This document shows, piece by piece, positions 43,111-51,759 of a DNA stretch of 64,000 nt (the stretch's first letter is position 1; each line of letters opens with the position of its first letter). The notes below the pieces were generated by a model. It was not told the DNA's origin and did not search any database. It saw only the letters and a list, made by a program, of their open reading frames with translations. The position numbers and the translations under genes are program-made. Source of the stretch: VMCP01 sp964415065 (GTDB taxonomy: Bacteria; Bacteroidota; Bacteroidia; NS11-12g; UBA955); NCBI GenBank assembly GCA_964415065.1, contig CAYPYX010000002.1:1-64000 (forward strand), in the 5' to 3' direction.

Positions 43111-44982
43111 ATGTCAAAGATTAGCATCAATATTGCCACCGGTTCTATAGAAAAAAAGAAAGTGATTTTAGGTATAGATTTGGGTACCACGAACTCCTTG
43201 GTAGCCTACGTGCCTGAGAATCAGTTGAATTCAGAAATAATTTCTATAAATCAGGGAAACCTAGTGCCGTCGGTGGTTTATTTTGATGAGAATGCTATGC
43301 CCATTGTGGGAACCGCAGCCAAAGCAAAACTCATTGAGTCTCCAGAACGCACTATTTTCAGTGTTAAACGACTGTTAGGAAAAAGCTATAACGATGTTCG
43401 GGAGCAACAAGATTTGATCAGTTATCAAATTATTGATGATAACTCAGACAGTTTGGTTAAAGTACGCATTGATGATCGGTTTTACAATCCAATTGAACTT
43501 TCAGCTCTTATTTTAAAAGAGTTGAAAAAAGGAGCAGAATCCTATTTTAATACCGAAATTACTCAAGCAGTAATTACCGTGCCTGCCTATTTCAATGAAT
43601 CTCAACGACAAGCTACCCGCGATGCAGGTAAACTTGCTGGACTTGATGTATTAAGAATCATCAACGAACCTACTGCCGCTAGCTTAGCTTACGGCATGCA
43701 AGAAAAGAAAAACGGTAAAATTTTAGTGTATGATTTAGGAGGTGGAACCTTTGATGTTTCCATTCTTACATTGGAAGATGGCGTTTTTGAAGTGTTATCC
43801 ACTCATGGTGATACCTATTTGGGTGGCGACGACATCGATCGTGCTATTGCTGAACACTGGTTGTCGGAAATAGGAATTGAATTTAATCAGTTGAACAATG
43901 CGCAAAAACAATCTTTGCGATTGTTTGCGGAAAACGCAAAAATTCAGCTATCCAAGGATGTTTTCCAAAATGTCCAAATAAATTGGAACCATTCGGGGGT
44001 GGAACATGCCTTCCATCTGAATTATGAACAACTAAAACAATTGGCGCAACCTATAATCGATAAAACCATGAAATCCGTGCATCAAGCCTTAAAAGATGCA
44101 CAAATTTCGGTGCATGAACTTAGCGAAGTGGTTTTAGTAGGTGGGTCTACGCGTTTTCCAGAAATTTATAAAACCCTGTCGGAAATTTTCAAGGGTGTAC
44201 ATATTAATAATCAATTGAATCCGGATGAAGTTGTTGCATTAGGAGCAGCAGTTGAAGCGGATATTCTTGCTGGAAATCGGAAAGACATTTTGTTGCTGGA
44301 TGTAACCCCCTTGTCCTTGGGTATTGAAACCGCTGGAGGCCTCATGGATGTTCTCATCCCCCGAAACTCAAAAATTCCATCTCGAGTAGGACGGGAATAT
44401 ACCACATCGGTCGATGGTCAAATCAACATGAAAATCGCTGTTTTCCAGGGCGAACGAGAATTAGTTGCAGAGAATAGGAAGCTCGGAGAATTTATTTTGA
44501 AAAATATTCCCGCAATGCCAGCTGGTCTTCCCAAAATTGAAATTCAATTCGCATTAAATGCCGATGGTATGCTAAAAGTTAAAGCGAAGGAATTGCGAAG
44601 TGGAGTTGAACAGGATGTGGAAATTCAGCCGAGTTATGGATTAACAGATCAACAAGTTGAAGAAATGCTAATTTCAGGTTTAACACATGCACAAACAGAT
44701 ATTGATTTGCGCCTGAATATTGAAGCTAAGAATGAAGCGAATCAAATGATTTATACAGCAGAGCGGTTCTTAGAAAAGAATAATGAACTGCTTACCTCTG
44801 AGGAAATTCAAGGTACCAAACAACGAATTGAGGCCGTAAAAGGTCTATTGGATTCAGATAACCGACATGAAATATCTAAGGCGGTTGAAACGTTAAATGA
44901 TTTTACTAAACCGTTTGCTGAGCGCGTGATGGATATAGCCATTGCAAAAGCGCTAAAAGGAAACGATATTGCTAATCTATAA
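43111..44982 (+). CDS. hscA: Fe-S assembly chaperone HscA (Hsp70 family)
   Basis: A 623-residue Hsp70. It has the ATPase signatures GIDLGTTNSLVA (21-32), ITVPAYFNESQRQATRDAG (in parts), VYDLGGGTFDVSIL and VVLVGGSTRFPEIY, then a beta substrate-binding domain (DVTPLSLGIETAGGLM) and a short helical lid. The N-terminal INIATGSIEKKKVILG lead and the length fit the HscA branch rather than DnaK, which usually has a longer charged tail. HscA with HscB helps IscU release Fe-S clusters. hscB is not adjacent. The gene is divergent from the HmuY/TonB operon. Confidence 0.85.
   Translation: MSKISINIATGSIEKKKVILGIDLGTTNSLVAYVPENQLNSEIISINQGNLVPSVVYFDENAMPIVGTAAKAKLIESPERTIFSVKRLLGKSYNDVREQQDLISYQIIDDNSDSLVKVRIDDRFYNPIELSALILKELKKGAESYFNTEITQAVITVPAYFNESQRQATRDAGKLAGLDVLRIINEPTAASLAYGMQEKKNGKILVYDLGGGTFDVSILTLEDGVFEVLSTHGDTYLGGDDIDRAIAEHWLSEIGIEFNQLNNAQKQSLRLFAENAKIQLSKDVFQNVQINWNHSGVEHAFHLNYEQLKQLAQPIIDKTMKSVHQALKDAQISVHELSEVVLVGGSTRFPEIYKTLSEIFKGVHINNQLNPDEVVALGAAVEADILAGNRKDILLLDVTPLSLGIETAGGLMDVLIPRNSKIPSRVGREYTTSVDGQINMKIAVFQGERELVAENRKLGEFILKNIPAMPAGLPKIEIQFALNADGMLKVKAKELRSGVEQDVEIQPSYGLTDQQVEEMLISGLTHAQTDIDLRLNIEAKNEANQMIYTAERFLEKNNELLTSEEIQGTKQRIEAVKGLLDSDNRHEISKAVETLNDFTKPFAERVMDIAIAKALKGNDIANL
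44357..44366 (-). repeat. TTTCGGGGGA motif, site 7
   Basis: Inside hscA, antisense to it. The coding strand reads I-P-R-N. The flank reads TG. Confidence 0.85.
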
Positions 44983-44993
44983 AACACGGAATC

Positions 44994-45695
44994 ATGAAAT
45001 TACGCATTGCTCTAGTCTTATTGTGCTTGGGGACGTTCTCAAGTCAATTGAAAGCACAAGCTGGAAACCAAGAAGATGATTTGAATATTGGGCTTAGAAT
45101 GGGTTTGGGAGCTTACTCATTTTACGGTGGAGAACTAAAAAATGCTGTGCCAACCATTGGTTATTTGGCTGGACTGTACATTCATGATGACCTTAAAAAA
45201 GGCACATTTCACTACCAAGCGGGGTTGGATGTTCGTTTTCGTGGTGGGAATTTTACCAATCCTTCGAAATTGGACACAGCCAAAAATCAAGCATATTCGA
45301 AAATAAGTATGGTTACTTTGGATTTGCCGTTGTCGATATTGATCTCTTTAGATCCATCCCAGCGTCGTGAAGCGCCCTTTTTGGTTTTAGGAGTAACACC
45401 CAGTTATATATTAAGATCAGTGATGTATGTAGGGCCAGACAAAATACCGTATTACCATTTTGTGGATCCTAACGGAAGCCATCAAGGAACTTGGGATAAT
45501 TTACCTTTTAAGCCTTTGGAAGTGTTGCTTCACATTGGTTATCAGCAAAAATTGGAAGGCTATGGCTATTCATTTGGGATAAATGTTGGAGTAAATGATT
45601 TGAATGACAACTTCTTCGTGCAAGGTGTGGCACCTGCAACCGGAAATGGAAAAAGAATAAGTACCTTCTCCGTTGAAGGTGCATTTATTTTTTAA
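44994..45695 (+). CDS. PorT-like outer-membrane beta-barrel protein
   Basis: A 233-residue protein with a signal peptide (cleaved after LKA) and a pattern of amphipathic strands ending in an aromatic residue (SVEGAFIF), as in small outer-membrane barrels of the PorT/OMP_b-brl family. Segments such as GLRMGLGAYSFYGG and FHYQAGLDVRFRGG fit. The function is unknown; PorT itself is part of T9SS but this similarity is general. It starts 11 bp after hscA and is probably cotranscribed with it. Confidence 0.75.
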   Translation: MKLRIALVLLCLGTFSSQLKAQAGNQEDDLNIGLRMGLGAYSFYGGELKNAVPTIGYLAGLYIHDDLKKGTFHYQAGLDVRFRGGNFTNPSKLDTAKNQAYSKISMVTLDLPLSILISLDPSQRREAPFLVLGVTPSYILRSVMYVGPDKIPYYHFVDPNGSHQGTWDNLPFKPLEVLLHIGYQQKLEGYGYSFGINVGVNDLNDNFFVQGVAPATGNGKRISTFSVEGAFIF

Positions 45696-45700
45696 TTTTG
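45693..45700 (+). promoter_or_regulatory. TAATTTTG -7 box for mtaB
   Basis: Exact TAnnTTTG match starting with the stop codon of the previous gene and ending 7 nt before the mtaB ATG. Confidence 0.5.
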
Positions 45701-45707
45701 CAATTGA

Positions 45708-47018
45708 ATGTCTAAATCTGTAGCACTATATACACTAGGTTGTAAGCTAAACTTTGCAGAAAGTAGCACTATTGCTCAACAATTAACCAAAAACGGTTTT
45801 GAACGCAAAGAGTTTACCGATGGAGCAGACCTGTATGTAATTAATACCTGTTCGGTTACAGATCATGCTGATCGCAAATGTAAAAAAGTTGTAAAAGAAG
45901 CTCTTAAATACAATCCGAATGCGTATATCGTGGTTGTAGGATGCTATGCACAGCTGAAGCCTCAGGAAATTGCCAATATACCGGGTGTAGATATGGTTTT
46001 GGGGGCAGCAGAAAAGTTTCAGTTAATGGATTATCTGCATTCCTTGGAAAAAGAGGAAAAATCCCGTTTACATAACCAACCCATAAAAGACGTAAATGAG
46101 TTCGTTCCTGGGTTTAGCGAAGGTGACCGCACCCGGATGTTTTTGAAAGTACAAGATGGTTGCGATTATTTTTGCAGTTTTTGTACCATCCCTTTAGCAC
46201 GTGGAAAATCTCGAAGTGCAGATATTGCCACTACGTTAGAACAAGTGCGTGAGGCAACTGCTAAAGGAGTACGAGAGGTTGTTTTAACAGGAGTAAATTT
46301 AGGAGATTTTGGTGTAAATCATGGACAGAATTTTTACCAACTCGTTCAGGAATTAGATAAAATTGAGGAAGTTTATCGATATCGAATTAGTTCTATTGAA
46401 CCCAATTTACTAACCGATGAAATTATTGAATTCGTAGCCCAAAGTAAAAAGTTCGTCCCCCACTTTCATATTCCACTTCAGAGCGGGAATGACGAAATTT
46501 TAACTCGAATGCGCCGTAAATACCTATCGGATTTATATCGTTCTCGTGTAGCGAAAATTAAGTCTTTGATGCCGGATTGTGCGATCGGTGTTGATGTCAT
46601 TGTTGGGTTTCCCGGTGAAACGCATGAACATTTCTTAGATACCTATAATTTTATCAACGAATTGGATATTACGTATTTGCACGTTTTTCCCTACAGCGAA
46701 CGACCCAATACTACGGCTCGCAAAATGAAAGAGCGAATTCCTTTGGGTGTTAGAGGCGAGCGCACTACCATGTTACGTTCTCTTAGCGACAAAAAGAAAC
46801 GCGCGTTTTACGAATCACAAATTGGTAAAACTCGAGAAGTATTATTCGAAAGTGAAGAAAAAGGTTCTATGATGAGTGGTTTCACTGATAATTACGTAAA
46901 AGTAGTGGCTGATTATGACCCGTTGCTCGTGGATACCGTGATTCCTGTCACACTGAATCATGTAGATTCCGAATTCTTAATGCACGGAGTATTTGAAACC
47001 GTAGAAATTAAACGTTAA
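45708..47018 (+). CDS. mtaB: tRNA t6A37 methylthiotransferase MtaB
   Basis: A 436-residue radical-SAM enzyme that adds a methylthio group to t6A37 of tRNA. The N-terminal UPF0004 domain has the three Cys for its own 4Fe-4S cluster (TLGCKLNFAES Cys12, INTCSVTDHA, VVGCYAQ). The radical-SAM triad is CDYFCSFC (CX3CX2C, about 150). A TRAM domain closes the protein. KLN after the first Cys and TCSVT fit MtaB rather than MiaB or RimO. It is followed 8 bp later by lgt. Confidence 0.93.
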   Translation: MSKSVALYTLGCKLNFAESSTIAQQLTKNGFERKEFTDGADLYVINTCSVTDHADRKCKKVVKEALKYNPNAYIVVVGCYAQLKPQEIANIPGVDMVLGAAEKFQLMDYLHSLEKEEKSRLHNQPIKDVNEFVPGFSEGDRTRMFLKVQDGCDYFCSFCTIPLARGKSRSADIATTLEQVREATAKGVREVVLTGVNLGDFGVNHGQNFYQLVQELDKIEEVYRYRISSIEPNLLTDEIIEFVAQSKKFVPHFHIPLQSGNDEILTRMRRKYLSDLYRSRVAKIKSLMPDCAIGVDVIVGFPGETHEHFLDTYNFINELDITYLHVFPYSERPNTTARKMKERIPLGVRGERTTMLRSLSDKKKRAFYESQIGKTREVLFESEEKGSMMSGFTDNYVKVVADYDPLLVDTVIPVTLNHVDSEFLMHGVFETVEIKR

Positions 47019-47026
47019 TTTGCATT

Positions 47027-48211
47027 GTGTTTCCCACCTTACGATTTTTTCTATACGATTTGTTTGGGATTGATGTCCCATTCCTTGAAATTGTAAACAC
47101 CTTCGGGTTGTTTGTCGCTTTTGCTATTGCTGCCGCCTACTGGGCTATGCAAACAGAGTTTATCCGGAAAGCAAAATTGGGTATTTTCCCAACAAAAAAA
47201 GTTCAAATTACCGTAGGAGCACCCGCAACCACTGGGGAGTATATTTCCAATGCTGTATTGGCGTTTTTATTCGGGTATAAAATAATTTGGTTAGCAGCAA
47301 GTGCGGGACCTGAATTTGCACCCCAGGATCATATTTTCACTTCAGAAGGGAATATGCTTTTAGGGTTGTTGTTTGCTGCTTTAAGCGGTGGATATCGATA
47401 TTATGCTGATCGGAATTTGAGAAAATCCACTCCTCAAGTTAAAACAGTGGATTTTTCCATCGGAGATGAAATGGGTAACATTACCACTGTGGCGTTGGTT
47501 TCTGGATTTTTAGGGGCGAAAATCTTTCATATTTTGGAAACCCCAGAAAATTTTTCGTTTACGGCTATTGTTTCACAGATTTTTACTACCGGGGGATGGA
47601 CATTCTACGGCGGATTGATCTGCGGTGCTTTAGGTGTATTGATATACGCCTCTCGTAAAGGTTACTATTGGGTAAACGTTTTGGATGCAGGTGGACCCGC
47701 GATGATGCTTTCGTATGGAATTGGTCGATTTGGCTGTCATTTTGCTGGTGATGGAGATTGGGGAATTGTAAATACAAACCCCAAATCGTTTTTGCCTGAT
47801 TGGGCCTGGGCGTATAAATATCCTCACAACGTACTTGGAAAGGACTATGCTGCTATGGGCATGGAGCCAATACCAGGTTGCATGGGAGATTATTGTCACC
47901 AACTTTCAATGGCCGTATACCCAACGCCGTTGTACGAAGCCATCATGGGATTGGTGTTGTTTTATTTCTTGTGGAAAGTGTTCCGTTTTAAAGGTGATTC
48001 TAAACCCGGACAATCATTTGCATTTTACATGATGTTTGCCGGAATAGAACGATTTTTAATCGAGTTCATCCGTGAGCATGGAGATAGTATTTATCAAATA
48101 GGTTCAATGCATTTTTCTCAAGCACAAATGATCTCGTTGTTGTTAATGTTAGGTGGAGGAGCTTTGTGGTACGCATCTGAACGAAATCTTTATAACATTC
48201 ACCGGAAATAA
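47027..48211 (+). CDS. lgt: Prolipoprotein diacylglyceryl transferase
   Basis: A 394-residue membrane enzyme that puts a diacylglyceryl group on the lipobox Cys of prolipoproteins. The Lgt signature is present as SYGIGRFGCHFAGDGDWG (in parts), and the closing ERFLIEFIREH carries the conserved Arg and Glu. There are about eight helices. It is longer than the E. coli enzyme because of an inserted segment with a Tyr-rich loop (about 95-140), a form common in Bacteroidota. The start is GTG at 47027, 8 bp after mtaB. It serves the many lipoproteins in this window. Confidence 0.92.
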   Translation: MFPTLRFFLYDLFGIDVPFLEIVNTFGLFVAFAIAAAYWAMQTEFIRKAKLGIFPTKKVQITVGAPATTGEYISNAVLAFLFGYKIIWLAASAGPEFAPQDHIFTSEGNMLLGLLFAALSGGYRYYADRNLRKSTPQVKTVDFSIGDEMGNITTVALVSGFLGAKIFHILETPENFSFTAIVSQIFTTGGWTFYGGLICGALGVLIYASRKGYYWVNVLDAGGPAMMLSYGIGRFGCHFAGDGDWGIVNTNPKSFLPDWAWAYKYPHNVLGKDYAAMGMEPIPGCMGDYCHQLSMAVYPTPLYEAIMGLVLFYFLWKVFRFKGDSKPGQSFAFYMMFAGIERFLIEFIREHGDSIYQIGSMHFSQAQMISLLLMLGGGALWYASERNLYNIHRK

Positions 48212-48247
48212 TTCCAATTGTTCCATTAATTCGCGATATTCATAATT

Positions 48248-48787
48248 ATGCCCAAATTGAATTGGTTGTTTTTAGGCTTTTTTATTTTTCGGGGGATGCT
48301 ATTAAGTGCTCAAACTAAAGATACGATTTACGTCGATTTTGAGCGTTTAGATCCAGTGGAAGTTTCAGGAAGTATTGATGAGGAGAATGCCCGAAAGTAT
48401 CAAATTTTAAAGCGTCGAGTAAAGAAAACCATGCCGTATGCAAAAATGGCAGCTTATAAAATTCGTGCAATGGAAGATCATTTATCTACCATAAAAGGCA
48501 AAAAGGAGCGGAAAAAATATATCAAACAATGCGAGGAGAACATCAAGAATATGTACACTCAACAGTTGAAAAACTTAACGGTAGGAGAAGGACAGATTCT
48601 GATGAAATTACTTCACCGAGAAACCGGTAAAACCTCTTGGGAAATCATGAAGAATTACCGAGGCACCACGGAAGCCCTGTTTTGGCAGGCCTTTGGAAGC
48701 ATTTGGGGACACAACCTCAAAATGGAATTTGATCCCATTGTAGATTACCAAATCGAGCACATCATCAAATCCGAAGGGTTGGAGTAG
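48248..48787 (+). CDS. DUF4294 family protein
   Basis: A 179-residue protein with a signal peptide (cleaved near LLSA) and a charged, mainly helical body. The pattern RKYQILKRRVKKTMPYAKMAAY and GEGQILMKLLHRETG with a final DPIVDYQIEHII matches the Bacteroidota-specific DUF4294 family, whose function is unknown to me. It ends 4 bp before the convergent permease gene. Its signal-peptide codons contain a TTTCGGGGGA site, read here as F-R-G-M. Confidence 0.8.
   Translation: MPKLNWLFLGFFIFRGMLLSAQTKDTIYVDFERLDPVEVSGSIDEENARKYQILKRRVKKTMPYAKMAAYKIRAMEDHLSTIKGKKERKKYIKQCEENIKNMYTQQLKNLTVGEGQILMKLLHRETGKTSWEIMKNYRGTTEALFWQAFGSIWGHNLKMEFDPIVDYQIEHIIKSEGLE
48287..48296 (+). repeat. TTTCGGGGGA motif, site 8
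   Basis: In the signal-peptide codons of the DUF4294 gene, sense direction but in a different reading frame from sites 1, 2, 5 and 6 (F-R-G-M). The flank reads TG. Confidence 0.85.
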
Positions 48788-48791
48788 GGTT

Positions 48792-49754
48792 TTATTTCTT
48801 CAAAAAACTTACCAATAAAATGGGGGCTCCCAAAATGGAAATGATGGGATTTACCTGAAGAACGGTTCCATCCAATAGTTGATGAGCTAAGGCATCGGAG
48901 AAAACACAAATCAATATTCCCCAAAGCAATGAATTGAGGATGATTTTGGGATGAGAATCGGTGTTTAATGTTCGTTTAGCTAGGTGTGGCGCAATGATTC
49001 CAACAAAGGCAATTGGACCGGCAAAAGCCGTTGAGAGTGCAGATAATAATGCGGTAAACAAAATGAGAAATCGTTTTACGCGTTTTGTATTTACGCCCGA
49101 AGAATCTGCATATAAATCGCCCAATAAATAAGCATCTAAGGCATAGCGTTTGTTCCAAATAAAGAATGTGGCTATCAAAATAATCGGGAATAGTATCAGG
49201 TTGTGAGAATTTTGAATTCGTTCAAAGCTTCCCATCCCCCAAAAAGCGAATGAACGCAATTGCTCCGAGTTGGCAAATTGTTGGAGAAGTTCCGTAATTG
49301 CCGAAAAAACAAAACTTAAAATCATTCCCGTTAACAATAGGCGATGCGTTCCTTCGTAACCCCGATTGATGATAAATTGAAGTGCTAAAGCTCCAACTGC
49401 GCCTAAAAAAGCCGCTGAAATGCTTCCAATACTGCTCAAAAATGTTTGATTTAAGAGGGTAGGAGATGCCAAGGTTAATATGGCTACCGCTAGTCCAGCT
49501 CCAGGAGTAACTCCAATTAAATACGGCCCCGCCAACGGATTGCGGAATAAGGTTTGCATCATTAATCCACTTAAAGAGAGCGCCATTCCAATTACAGCGG
49601 CTCCGATTACTCTCGGAACACGTAACTCCCAAAATAGAAAGGAGTTCTGTAAATCTTGTGTACGAAAATCCAAATCCCAATAAATGCATAAAAATATGAA
49701 TATCAACAATATAAAGTTGTATAAACGGATATTTCTTTTTGGGTTGAATTGCAT
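48792..49754 (-). CDS. FecCD/BtuC-type ABC transporter permease
   Basis: A 320-residue inner-membrane permease of the iron-siderophore/heme/cobalamin family. Typical parts are LRVPRVIGAAVIGMALSLSGLMMQ (in parts), NPLAGPYLIGVTPGAGLA (about 75), and the late FAGPIAFVGIIAPHLAKR loop that contacts the ATPase, with about nine or ten helices. Its substrate-binding protein is just upstream on the same strand. No ATPase follows; the next gene is convergent, so the ATP-binding subunit must be encoded elsewhere. A TATCTTTG box lies 15 nt before the ATG, so it can be expressed separately from the binding protein. Confidence 0.9.
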   Translation of the reverse strand: MQFNPKRNIRLYNFILLIFIFLCIYWDLDFRTQDLQNSFLFWELRVPRVIGAAVIGMALSLSGLMMQTLFRNPLAGPYLIGVTPGAGLAVAILTLASPTLLNQTFLSSIGSISAAFLGAVGALALQFIINRGYEGTHRLLLTGMILSFVFSAITELLQQFANSEQLRSFAFWGMGSFERIQNSHNLILFPIILIATFFIWNKRYALDAYLLGDLYADSSGVNTKRVKRFLILFTALLSALSTAFAGPIAFVGIIAPHLAKRTLNTDSHPKIILNSLLWGILICVFSDALAHQLLDGTVLQVNPIISILGAPILLVSFLKK

Positions 49755-49769
49755 TTTTTACTGGGATGT

Positions 49770-49777
49770 CAAAGATA
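49770..49777 (-). promoter_or_regulatory. TATCTTTG -7 box for the permease gene
   Basis: Reads TATCTTTG on the - strand, 15 nt before the ATG at 49754. Confidence 0.45.
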
Positions 49778-49826
49778 ATATAAATCAGCAGGATTGTCCT
49801 GATTGTAGAAATCGGAATGGGAATTG

Positions 49827-49926
49827 NNNNNNNNNNNNNNNNNNNNNNNNNNNNNNNNNNNNNNNNNNNNNNNNNNNNNNNNNNNNNNNNNNNNNNNNNN
49901 NNNNNNNNNNNNNNNNNNNNNNNNNN
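49827..49926. other. Scaffold gap (100 N) near the 3' end of the binding-protein gene
   Basis: Exactly 100 N. An 11-bp word AAATCGGAATG occurs on both sides (49809-49819 and 49969-49979), so a local repeat may have caused the break. Confidence 0.95.
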
Positions 49927-51182
49927 TAACGAATAATTCGATAATAGTGCAAATTGGCCTGGGGTGGTAAATCGGAATGCGACTGCAAACCGGAGTGCGG
50001 TGGAATATTGGCCCGTGGGGCAGCGGCTTTTTTAGTTTTTCTATCCAATTCTAGCTGATTGAATAATTGATTTAAGTCGCTGAGGATTTTCTCGGGATGC
50101 AACATTCCATCATCCCAAAATGGGTTGTAACCGTTGTTTTTTGCGTGTAAATCGTTTTGTAAAAAAGGAAGCGATTTCCAATTGGGCAATTTCGCAATAC
50201 GAGAATCTACCGATTCCGCTTGCTTTTTAGTGGAGAAGCTTCCTGGATTTAATAAAACATCGGATTTAGCTAAATCCCCGAGTGCTTGTTCCATAGAAAT
50301 TTGCAAGGAGCCAACGCCCTTGAAATTTGCAGAATTGCGTAGCCATAAGCAGTTTCCACCAGCATCTTGTACAATTTGAGTTAAATAATTTTGTCGCTTA
50401 GGCACCATCCAACTGCCGCTGTACGGCAGATTCACCATTACTTGAATGTTGCGTTTTTGGGAGGGTATTTGTTTTTTTATAGAATCATAGGAAGCAACAA
50501 TTTGCTTAAATGCATCTTCGGACTCTTTTTCTTTTCCAAATAAGTAACCAAAAACTCGAATCCATTCTGCACGAGCTAATGGATGAGGTTCCCAAAAGTT
50601 CTGGATGAAAATAACTTTGTGATTTTGATTCTCGATGCGTTCCCATTCCGCTATGCTGCCCATTTCGATAAGATTGCAGAGCGTAAGATTTACGTTTTGC
50701 TTTACCAAAGATTCTTTGTTGATATTGCCTGTAGCATCACCTACTTGTGAGCAAGATTTTTTCAAAGGATAAATTACAGGATCGTGGTATTGAAATCGAT
50801 CCACCGCAATCACTTTTTTGAGTAAATCTAGTTCTTTTAAAAATCGGGTATTGGTTACGGATAAAGAAGCTATTTGCTGACGCGATTCAATTTTTTTGAA
50901 CTCAGGATATCGAGTCGGTGCAGATGTCCCCCAAAAATATCCAGCTAAAGCTGAAACGGAATCAAAATATATCATGAGGAACGTATCTTGTTGATTAAAA
51001 CCGATTCTGAACAAACGTGCATACTGGTTGGTATGCCAAGAAATGGAATCAACAGCCGCAATTTTGGGGTTGGATGAATGGTTGGATTTAGAGTCGGAGT
51101 TTTCAGATTGCGATCCTGAATTGCATGCATTGATCCCGATGAAAACCAGGAGTAAATAGAAAATTTTTAGTCGGGAAAACAT
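49927..51182 (-). CDS. ABC transporter substrate-binding lipoprotein (FecB/BtuF type), 3' end in gap
   Basis: At least 418 residues. It has a lipoprotein signal (MFSRLKIFYLLLVFIGINAC) and a Ser/Asn-rich linker, then a class III binding protein: ESRQQIASLSVTNTRFLKELDLLKKVIAVDRFQY, followed by VNLTLCNLIE and a second lobe with VMVNLPYSGSWMVPK (all read in parts). The family delivers iron complexes, heme or vitamin B12 to BtuC-type permeases. From about residue 385 there is a low-complexity Pro/His/Ser/Leu tail that is not usual and is partly encoded by short repeats; it runs into the N run. The frame can be carried across the gap to a stop at 49785, but the true end is unknown. The cargo is not determined. 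Confidence 0.82.
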
Positions 51183-51250
51183 GTAGTTTGGAGTTGTCTT
51201 TTCAAAATTAGAACAAAAAAGTTGACAGGCTCAAATGTTGTTGATGTAAT

Positions 51251-51574
51251 ATGAGAAATTTCATTGAAATTTGTTTTGTGAAAAATGGGGTTTTAAAATA
51301 TAAATACGTAATTGTTCTGACCTTAGTTTTGGTTTGGATGACGTTTTTTGACGATAATAGTTTCATTTATCGCATAAAATTGTCGAACGAAATTTCCCGT
51401 TTGGAAGAGAGTATTGATATACACAACGAAAAAATACAGGAACTTCGTCGTCAGAAAAAAGAACTATTGGGCAACGATCGGAATTTAGAGAAATTCGCAA
51501 GAGAAAAATACTTAATGAAAAAGGATAATGAGGATGTTTTCATCATTGTTGATCCTGAAGAAGAGGTAGATTGA
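51251..51574 (+). CDS. DivIC/FtsB-like septum formation protein
   Basis: A 107-residue single-pass membrane protein. A cytoplasmic N-terminus is followed by one helix (KYVIVLTLVLVWMTFF, about 18-33), a periplasmic coiled coil (ISRLEESIDIHNEKIQELRR, about 48-67), and the family end NLEKFAREKYLMKKDNEDVFII with the conserved ARE-Y-K pattern. This is the layout of FtsB/DivIC, which links FtsL and FtsQ in the divisome. Acidic C-terminus. Confidence 0.88.
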   Translation: MRNFIEICFVKNGVLKYKYVIVLTLVLVWMTFFDDNSFIYRIKLSNEISRLEESIDIHNEKIQELRRQKKELLGNDRNLEKFAREKYLMKKDNEDVFIIVDPEEEVD

Positions 51575-51645
51575 CAAAAGTATTGGGGAGATTATCTTTG
51601 GAATTACTTTGAAACGATGCTCATCTACGGATTTCAGAATGAATA

Positions 51646-51655
51646 TCCCCCGAAA
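51646..51655 (-). repeat. TTTCGGGGGA motif, site 9 (intergenic)
   Basis: The only exact copy outside a gene, between the DivIC-like gene and dnaN. The flank reads TA. Its presence here shows the motif is not kept only for protein sequence. Confidence 0.85.
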
Positions 51656-51715
51656 ACTTTAAAAAATTGTTCATAAAATAATATATAATGTGCATTTCTA
51701 TTGAATTTAGGTCGA

Positions 51716-51723
51716 TAGGTTTG
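51716..51723 (+). promoter_or_regulatory. TAGGTTTG -7 box for dnaN
   Basis: Exact TAnnTTTG match, 36 nt before the dnaN ATG. The -33 region has only a TTG at a short spacing. Confidence 0.4.
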
Positions 51724-51759
51724 CAGTAGTACAAAAACCGTATAAATCGAAAATAACGT

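Noticed and set aside
43111..44982. Second DnaK
   Set aside because: The lead sequence, length and short lid fit HscA better than DnaK.
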